Shown: positions 22,649 to 25,345 of the stretch, piece by piece | How positions within the stretch are numbered: position 1 is the stretch's first letter | Layout of the letters: each line of letters opens with the position of its first letter | IMG/VR virus record: IMGVR_UViG_3300025769_000767 | Coordinates: 1-25,345 of that record | DNA length: 25,345 nt | Origin: a virus | Direction: 5' to 3' (one strand) | Notes under the pieces: model-generated | Databases searched by the model: none | Told to the model about the DNA's origin: nothing | Seen by the model: only the letters and a program-made list of their open reading frames with translations | Program-made: the position numbers and the translations under genes

Positions 22649-22732
22649 ATGACACAATTTGTATATGAAGCACCAGAGTTTGAAGAGATTGAAGATGGCG
22701 CATGGCGCATTCCAGACTCTAATATTAGCATT
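22649..22732 (+). repeat. Exact 84-bp direct repeat, copy 1
   Basis: Bases 22649-22732 are identical to 22903-22986, 254 bp downstream. The identity begins exactly at the start codon of both genes and ends after codon 28; upstream and downstream bases differ at once. Confidence 0.95.
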
Positions 22733-22906
22733 GTGGAATTAATAACCTTTGATAACCTTTGCAACAAATGGGCGGCATTTCTTGACCGCGAGAACTTGCC
22801 CGCGGAATGGGATGCACAAGAAGCCATATTGCACGATGATTTAACCGCCGCGCAACGACAATTCGTCACTGAGTTTATCACAGATTGGGAAGGTTTAGAC
22901 ACATGA
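22649..22906 (+). CDS. Small acidic protein, N-terminal duplicate module
   Basis: 85 residues. The first 28 residues (MTQFVYEAPEFEEIEDGAWR, then IPDSNISI) are identical to those of the next gene, at the DNA level as well. The remainder (VELITFDNLCNKWAAFLDRE, then NLPAEWDAQEAILHDDLTAA, then QRQFVTEFITDWEGLDT) is a Trp-rich helical domain of a kind I know as a conserved phage hypothetical. The protein is strongly acidic. The strong ribosome site and promoter-proximal position suggest early, high expression, as in host take-over proteins. Function unknown. Its stop overlaps the next start (ATGA). Confidence 0.7.
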   Translation: MTQFVYEAPEFEEIEDGAWRIPDSNISIVELITFDNLCNKWAAFLDRENLPAEWDAQEAILHDDLTAAQRQFVTEFITDWEGLDT

Positions 22907-22986
22907 CACAATTTGTATATGAAGCACCAGAGTTTGAAGAGATTGAAGATGGCGCATGGCGCATTCCAGACTCTAATATTAGCATT
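22903..22986 (+). repeat. Exact 84-bp direct repeat, copy 2
   Basis: Second copy of the 28-codon module, starting at the ATG of the second gene inside an ATGA overlap. Confidence 0.95.
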
Positions 22987-23118
22987 CAAGACTGTAAGCA
23001 TTATTGCGGATTTTACGCAGTCACTGAAGATTTAGGAGATGTAGTTAAAGACTTAGCTTTCCCAAAAACTCTTGCGGAGGCAAAGAAGATTGCGCTTGCC
23101 GCAGCGTTTAACTCATAG
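22903..23118 (+). CDS. Small protein sharing the duplicated N-terminal module
   Basis: 71 residues from the ATG at 22903, chosen over an upstream in-frame ATG at 22885 because it forms ATGA with the previous stop and matches the paralogue start. Residues 1-28 equal those of the preceding protein; residues 29-71 are a different domain (IQDCKHYCGFYAVTEDLGDV, then VKDLAFPKTLAEAKKIALAA). The shared piece may be a common interaction tag with different effector ends. Alternatively, it is the residue of a recent recombination. No known family for either half. Confidence 0.65.
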   Translation: MTQFVYEAPEFEEIEDGAWRIPDSNISIQDCKHYCGFYAVTEDLGDVVKDLAFPKTLAEAKKIALAAAFNS

Positions 23119-23175
23119 AATGTGGCCCAGTAACATCGCTTATGCTGAAACAGTTGCAGAGGGAGAAAACACAAA

Positions 23176-23391
23176 ATGAAAACAACAGACGAATTGAAAA
23201 GCGACATCGCATCTGAGGAGCGGTTCATCACCAAGCAGCGCGAGAAGATGGATCGCATGCGCAGCTTGGAAACAGGCGTTAGATCAAGTGACATCAGCAC
23301 TGATCTCGCAATGTTTCAAATATCAATTAACAACGCAAACGAGCGCATTGCCGCATTGCAGGCCAAACTGGAGGCGTTGGGTAATGAATAG
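23176..23391 (+). CDS. Small coiled-coil protein
   Basis: 71 residues, almost entirely helical and charged (DELKSDIASEERFITKQREK, then NANERIAALQAKLEALGNE at the end), with heptad-like spacing. GAGGGAG (23159-23165) is ten bases before the ATG. The 57 bp before it hold this site and nothing else that I can support. It is the start of a run of overlapping mini-genes. Function unknown; oligomerisation through the coil is likely. Confidence 0.65.
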   Translation: MKTTDELKSDIASEERFITKQREKMDRMRSLETGVRSSDISTDLAMFQISINNANERIAALQAKLEALGNE

Positions 23392-23482
23392 CTGGCGCGA
23401 GGACGTTTGGATTTTCATTATCGCCGCTGTAGTTTTATACGTGGCGGCACACAACATAGATCATTTAATGGTGGTACAATGA
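23384..23482 (+). CDS. Single-pass membrane peptide, 32 residues
   Basis: Starts at the ATG at 23384, which overlaps the end of the coiled-coil gene, and ends in ATGA with the next gene. The translation MNSWREDVWIFIIAAVVLYV followed by AAHNIDHLMVVQ has one clear membrane segment (residues about 8-22) with a short acidic/basic N-terminus. The placement and coupling on both sides argue for a real gene despite its size. Function unknown. Confidence 0.6.
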   Translation: MNSWREDVWIFIIAAVVLYVAAHNIDHLMVVQ

Positions 23483-23667
23483 CGAGCGGGCATAAAGCAG
23501 CAATTGCAGAATTAAAGGATAGCATCCGAATCCTACGCATGGAATTGGAGCAAAAAGAACAGGCGTTAGAGGTAATGCAGCGCGAGTACGAGGTGCATGT
23601 TGCCAAGCAAAACCTCAATAAGATTTACGACATGGTGCAGGGCGTCTGGATAGAGGGGCAGAAGTGA
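23479..23667 (+). CDS. Small coiled-coil protein
   Basis: 62 residues from ATG 23479 (ATGA overlap), chosen over an in-frame ATG at 23407 that would lie inside the membrane peptide gene. The sequence is one long charged helix (AAIAELKDSIRILRMELEQK, then EQALEVMQREYEVHVAKQNL), ending KIYDMVQGVWIEGQK. It resembles the coiled coil two genes upstream in style but not in sequence. Together with the membrane peptide it could form a small complex, which is speculation. Confidence 0.6.
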   Translation: MTSGHKAAIAELKDSIRILRMELEQKEQALEVMQREYEVHVAKQNLNKIYDMVQGVWIEGQK

Positions 23668-23879
23668 TGGAAACATTCTATGTCTTGCTATTCAGCTACA
23701 CACTACAAGGCTACCCAGTGGAGCGCACGTTGCTTCTGGAAAGCTCTGCGCAGTGTAATACTGCAATACGCGCCAATGAAGGTGTGGCAACGATGTTAGG
23801 CGCGGATCTGTTCTGCATCGACACTGGGCGTATCTCAAAGTCGATCAGGCCACGCCTGCGTCCGGAGGCAACGCAATGA
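23667..23879 (+). CDS. Small hypothetical protein, possibly exported
   Basis: 70 residues. ATG 23667 gives TGATG coupling; a GTG at 23664 in frame is the alternative. A hydrophobic N-terminus (METFYVLLFSYTLQGYPV) could be a weak membrane or export signal. Two Cys residues (AQCNTAIRANEG and LFCIDTG) could pair outside the cytoplasm. The C-terminus is basic (SKSIRPRLRPEATQ). I recognise the general look from uncharacterised phage mini-proteins but no function. Its stop overlaps the methyltransferase start (ATGA). Confidence 0.6.
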   Translation: METFYVLLFSYTLQGYPVERTLLLESSAQCNTAIRANEGVATMLGADLFCIDTGRISKSIRPRLRPEATQ

Positions 23880-24730
23880 AGTACGGCAGCGTATGCTCAG
23901 GCGTCGAAGCCGCGACAGTTGCGTGGCACCCGATTGGGTGGGCGCCGCAGTGGTTTAGTGAAATTGAGAAATTCCCTTCAGAGGTGTTGCAACATCACTA
24001 CCCAGACGTGCCTAACTTTGGCGATATGACAAAATTTAAGGAGTGGAGCGATGACCCAATTGACCTTCTTGTCGGAGGAACCCCATGCCAATCATTCAGC
24101 GTCGCAGGGTTGCGAAAAGGATTGGATGACCCGCGTGGTAACCTCATGCTTACCTATCTTGGAATTGCTGACAGATATAAGCCCAAATGGCTTGTCTGGG
24201 AAAACGTCCCCGGTGTCTTGTCAAGTAACAAAGGACGGGACTTTGGAACCTTCCTCGGGGCGCTGGGGGCGCTCGGGTATGGGTTCGCCTACAGAGTGCT
24301 TGACGCTCAATATTTCGGAGTGGCCCAGAGACGCAGACGTGTGTTTGTTGTCGGATACCTTGGAGACTGGAGACGTGCCGCAGCGGTTCTATTTGAGCGC
24401 GAAAGCCTGTCAGGGCATCCTGCGCCGAGCAGAGAAGCGTGGGAAAGAATTGCCGACACAATTACGGTCGGCGCTAATCAGTACAGCGGGTTTATCGGAG
24501 AGCCAGTAGATACTGTTTATAGTAGGTCAATTAGACGCCTGACACCCATTGAGTGCGAGCGCCTGCAAGGCTTCCCCGACAATTACACGCAAATCCCGTG
24601 GCGCAACAAAGCACCAGAGAATTGCCCTGACGGGCCTCGATACAAGGCGATGGGCAACTCCATGGCGGTGCCAGTGATGCGGTGGATCGGGGAGAAAATA
24701 CAGATGGTAGAGGATATTACAGATGGGTAA
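23876..24730 (+). CDS. DNA (cytosine-5) methyltransferase
   Basis: 284 residues with all main C5-methyltransferase motifs: SAM site SVCSGVEAATVAW (5-17), catalytic Cys71 in GGTPCQSFS, ENV at 110-112 (WENVPG), QRRRRVF (151-157), LTPIECERLQGFPD (222-235) and GNSMAVPV (260-267). It transfers methyl from S-adenosylmethionine to C5 of cytosine. The target-recognition region (about 160-215) is short, so the recognised sequence cannot be predicted. No restriction enzyme gene is nearby, so this is an orphan enzyme, most likely protecting phage DNA from host restriction or modulating gene expression. It is embedded in the overlapping mini-gene operon. Confidence 0.92.
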   Translation: MKYGSVCSGVEAATVAWHPIGWAPQWFSEIEKFPSEVLQHHYPDVPNFGDMTKFKEWSDDPIDLLVGGTPCQSFSVAGLRKGLDDPRGNLMLTYLGIADRYKPKWLVWENVPGVLSSNKGRDFGTFLGALGALGYGFAYRVLDAQYFGVAQRRRRVFVVGYLGDWRRAAAVLFERESLSGHPAPSREAWERIADTITVGANQYSGFIGEPVDTVYSRSIRRLTPIECERLQGFPDNYTQIPWRNKAPENCPDGPRYKAMGNSMAVPVMRWIGEKIQMVEDITDG

Positions 24731-25097
24731 CTTAGAATGGCCTGAGGGGTTAACACCCACAGAAGATTTTTGGCTACAGTGCATCGACTACATCAAAGCT
24801 GACGCTAAAGAATGTAACCGCAGGTTATTCCCACGCATTGGCGGTGCAAGCGCAATCGGTGCGCAAGCAGCTAAGAAAAATAGATTGGGTTTAACAAAGG
24901 CGGAGCAAAGACGCGTCGCCTGGAAAAAGGCGGTCGAGGTTAGGGCAGAGGCACGCCAGAAAAGGGTACTTAGGATCATTGACCTAGCGGGTAAAGGCTA
25001 CACCAAAAAGCAGGTTTCGGTGATCCTTGGGTTGAGTATGCAAACAACCCTAAAGTTTATCAACAACCACGGATTAGGTGAGTTATGGGAGAAGTAG
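24723..25097 (+). CDS. Basic helix-turn-helix protein
   Basis: 124 residues. N-terminal part: LEWPEGLTPTEDFWLQCIDY, then a basic middle (KKNRLGLTKAEQRRVAWKKA, then VEVRAEARQKRVLRI). The C-terminal part is a compact helix-turn-helix (about 85-120; LAGKGYTKKQVSVILGLSM, then QTTLKFINNHG), of the kind found in invertase/resolvase and sigma-like DNA-binding ends. High net positive charge supports DNA binding. It may be a regulator of the small-gene operon or a packaging/replication accessory factor. It overlaps the methyltransferase by 8 bp. Confidence 0.65.
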   Translation: MGNLEWPEGLTPTEDFWLQCIDYIKADAKECNRRLFPRIGGASAIGAQAAKKNRLGLTKAEQRRVAWKKAVEVRAEARQKRVLRIIDLAGKGYTKKQVSVILGLSMQTTLKFINNHGLGELWEK

Positions 25098-25294
25098 AGT
25101 TGAAAAAATTATTGGTAGAAATCACGGAGCCACTATCCAGCGCGCTCACAGTGTATAAGGATACGACAGGCGTTAGTAAGCGCCACGCCGTTGAGATCGC
25201 ACTACGCGACTTTATGGTGAAAAAGGGCATTCACATTGAGGAACCAAAAACATGGCTAATGGCAGACAAAAAGGCGCCGCATTTGAACGATTAG
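25085..25294 (+). CDS. Possible ribbon-helix-helix protein
   Basis: 69 residues, overlapping the previous gene by 13 bp. A strand-like segment (LKKLLVEITEPLSSALTVYK) precedes two helices (TGVSKRHAVEIALRDFMVKK), which fits the ribbon-helix-helix fold of small repressors; the rest (HIEEPKTWLMADKKAPHL) is a tail. No ligand or operator is known. The assignment is by shape only; a small replication factor is an alternative. AGGTGAG lies just before the ATG. Confidence 0.55.
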   Translation: MGEVELKKLLVEITEPLSSALTVYKDTTGVSKRHAVEIALRDFMVKKGIHIEEPKTWLMADKKAPHLND

Positions 25295-25345
25295 TGTGCA
25301 AGATGTTGCACGACGATCTGGGAGACTACAACTGGCGCCGGGACT
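25252..25345 (+). CDS. Start of a nuclease-like gene (3' end outside window)
   Basis: ATG at 25252, eight bases after GAGGAA (25238-25243), overlapping the previous gene by 43 bp. The 31 visible residues (MANGRQKGAAFERLVCKMLH, then DDLGDYNWRRD) recall the N-terminus of Holliday-junction-resolvase-like PDDEXK nucleases in phages, in which an R-x-K-G-x-x-F-E-R helix precedes the active site. The catalytic residues lie beyond the right edge, so this is a tentative call. Confidence 0.5.
   Translation, partial: MANGRQKGAAFERLVCKMLHDDLGDYNWRRD

Noticed and set aside
23119-23175. Possible 24-codon gene starting near 23144
   Set aside because: Runs into the coiled-coil gene in another frame without a ribosome site of its own; composition not protein-like.
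24051-24509. 152-residue + strand frame inside the methyltransferase
   Set aside because: Lies wholly within an intact C5 methyltransferase in another frame; no motif and no coupling.
1-25345. tRNA genes, attachment sites or integrase
   Set aside because: No cloverleaf, no integrase or excisionase motif and no terminal repeat noticed by eye; a tRNA or inverted-repeat scan would settle it.

Overview
The window is part of the genome of a tailed double-stranded DNA phage, most likely a short-tailed podovirus with a P22-type portal. The evidence is a continuous late-gene cassette on the + strand: fibre and tail genes, a P22 gp10-like tail hub, ejection proteins with a lytic transglycosylase, a P22-type portal, a scaffold, an SU10/DUF5309-type major capsid protein, holin-like proteins and an M15 endolysin. 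Gene packing is extreme, with many ATGA or TGATG overlaps. No integrase, repressor, tRNA, CRISPR array or terminase is visible. The host cannot be fixed from sequence. The style of the small genes and the GTA-like holin recall marine phages of Alphaproteobacteria, but that is inference.

Region by region. 1-7477 holds adsorption modules: two small beta-rich proteins, two paralogous fibre proteins sharing a C-terminal domain, a 14-repeat FG-GAP-type protein that looks like two seven-bladed propellers, a tail-fibre assembly chaperone-like protein, a beta-sandwich protein, a protein with a 23-residue repeat followed by a tryptophan every tenth residue, and a fibre ending in an S74 auto-processing chaperone. 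7480-15484 holds the tail hub, a jelly-roll-like protein, a GNAT-like protein and the ejection set (two low-complexity proteins with Cys-box C-termini, the transglycosylase, and a large Gly/Ala-rich protein). 15494-19753 holds portal, small linker gene, scaffold and capsid protein, closed by a probable terminator at 19772-19801. 19817-22197 holds two small head-region genes and a lysis cassette.

22186-22539 carries an HNH endonuclease on the minus strand, convergent with the endolysin. A 109-bp AT-rich region (22540-22648) then drives transcription rightward, and probably also leftward, into a second cluster of very short genes: two sharing an exact 84-bp 5' end, coiled-coil and one-TM peptides, a C5 cytosine methyltransferase, a helix-turn-helix protein, a possible ribbon-helix-helix protein, and the start of a nuclease-like gene at the right edge. 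This looks like an early or host-interaction module.

Points worth most attention are the propeller repeats with variable codons confined to a few positions, the decapeptide-Trp tail, the exact 84-bp duplication that begins at two start codons, the Cys-box C-termini on adjacent ejection genes, and the mirror-image order of the structural cassette.
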